A stretch of 32,714 nucleotides of DNA from Bacteroidota bacterium (GTDB lineage Bacteria; Bacteroidota; Bacteroidia; Bacteroidales; Paludibacteraceae). The stretch is from the NCBI GenBank assembly GCA_023459355.1, contig JAEWUM010000020.1, positions 1 through 32,714 on the forward strand, written 5' to 3'. The stretch's first letter is position 1. Every line of letters begins with the position of its first letter. A model generated the notes under the pieces. The model was not told where the DNA came from. It did no database searches and saw only the letters and a list, made by a program, of their open reading frames with translations. Shown piece by piece: positions 32,192-32,714 of the stretch. The translations under genes and the position numbers were made by a program.

Positions 32192-32714
32192 ATGAAAACA
32201 ACAATCACTTCAATTTTGATTTTTTGCGCCTTCTCACTGACTGCGCAAAATGCACGGGAAATCAGTCGTAACGCCACGAACGCCACAGAAGTGGGGGACA
32301 TGGAAATGATTTCCACGATTAATATTTACGATGCCAAAGGCAATGTCAGGACCCGTCAGATCAGCACTGCATCCCGGAAATTTGCTGAATGTACTAAGAT
32401 GCTGATTCGCTTTCTTGCTCCTGCAGATGTAAAAGGTACCGCCTTGCTGGTGTATGATTACGAGGATCAGGATGACGGTCAGTGGATTTACATGCCCGCT
32501 TTGCGTAAAGTCAGGAGAATCGTCAGCACTGAGAAAGGCAAAAACTTTATGGGCTCCGAATTTACCAATGCTGATATGAGCCGTCCAAATCAACAGGATT
32601 TTGATTATCAGTTGAGTGGAGAAATTACGCTGGAAGGCAGGAAGTGCTGGAAAATCAAAGCAACAGGAAAAACAGATGCCCTTAAACTGCAAAACGGTTT
32701 CAGCAGCAATATCA
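32192..32714 (+). CDS. LolA-like outer-membrane lipoprotein-sorting protein (partial)
   Basis: Open from ATG 32192 to the right edge (174 codons, no stop). Signal peptide MKTTITSILIFCAFSLTAQ is followed by a LolA-like domain with segments FLAPADVKGTALLVYDYE, QWIYMPALRKVRRI and GSEFTNADMS, characteristic of the outer-membrane lipoprotein-sorting protein family that sits beside MMPL/RND transporters. It is expected to carry a lipid or lipoprotein across the periplasm to the barrel partner (inference). It starts 53 bp after the RND gene stop, and is very likely the third part of that cassette. Confidence 0.9.
   Translation, partial: MKTTITSILIFCAFSLTAQNAREISRNATNATEVGDMEMISTINIYDAKGNVRTRQISTASRKFAECTKMLIRFLAPADVKGTALLVYDYEDQDDGQWIYMPALRKVRRIVSTEKGKNFMGSEFTNADMSRPNQQDFDYQLSGEITLEGRKCWKIKATGKTDALKLQNGFSSNI

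Overview
The window reads as chromosome from a member of the Bacteroidota. The evidence is the gene content (a Bacteroides-type lipoprotein N-acyltransferase, a DUF5723/thrombospondin-type-3/OmpA protein, a membrane-bound AraC regulator, a LolA-like protein) and the recurring Bacteroidota promoter signature TAnnTTTG, with TTTG/TTG about 18-20 bp upstream in the best cases (tRNA-Ser, crp-like, rrf2-like and coenzyme A-disulfide reductase-like genes). Base composition is moderately AT-rich. No transposase, integrase, phage gene, rRNA operon or CRISPR array is visible. I cannot place it below phylum level with confidence.

Layout. (1) 139-4001, minus strand: a Crp/Fnr-like regulator, a TPR protein and the ribosome-assembly GTPase RsgA, spaced 11-12 bp apart. 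(2) 4190-9035, envelope genes: Lnb-like lipoprotein N-acyltransferase, gamma-carbonic anhydrase-like hexapeptide protein, LptB and MurB on plus, then MltG convergent on minus. (3) 9113-9290: tRNA-Ser(GCT) with a textbook promoter and terminator. (4) 9391-10050: a small Rossmann-fold protein. (5) 10205-19953, the most coherent accessory block. A plus-strand arm (DUF438-hemerythrin-PAS protein, DUF1858-DUF2249 protein, GNAT, ovothiol synthase OvoA) faces a minus-strand arm (Rrf2/NsrR-like regulator, quinol-type nitric oxide reductase, PepSY-type membrane protein, hemerythrin protein). I read this as a nitric-oxide sensing/detoxification locus that includes synthesis of the thiol-histidine ovothiol. 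(6) 20118-23930: a transglutaminase-like lipoprotein and a large OmpA-family outer-membrane protein. (7) 23972-27100, minus: a coenzyme A-disulfide reductase-like flavoprotein with two rhodanese domains, and an NlpC/P60-LysM hydrolase. (8) 27204 to the right edge, plus: an AraC-type membrane regulator followed by an outer-membrane beta-barrel, an RND/MMPL transporter and the start of a LolA-like protein, probably one envelope lipid/lipoprotein export cassette.

The most unusual feature is the non-coding DNA. Many intergenic gaps are filled by short tandem repeats whose unit is almost always 7 bp although the unit sequence differs from place to place (ggaaaac, caatcat, ctaccat, ctacggt, ttcgctc, aatgtca, acattag). 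Several are fused to a 28-bp palindrome of the form GTAGAGAC...GTCTCTAC whose inner halves differ between copies yet remain perfectly self-complementary. These tracts abut or form the 3' ends of some genes, sit in 5' leaders of others, and one (23 consecutive heptamers) lies just before ovoA. They resemble the heptameric STRR repeats of cyanobacteria and REP-type palindromes in kind, but I cannot tell from this window what makes them.
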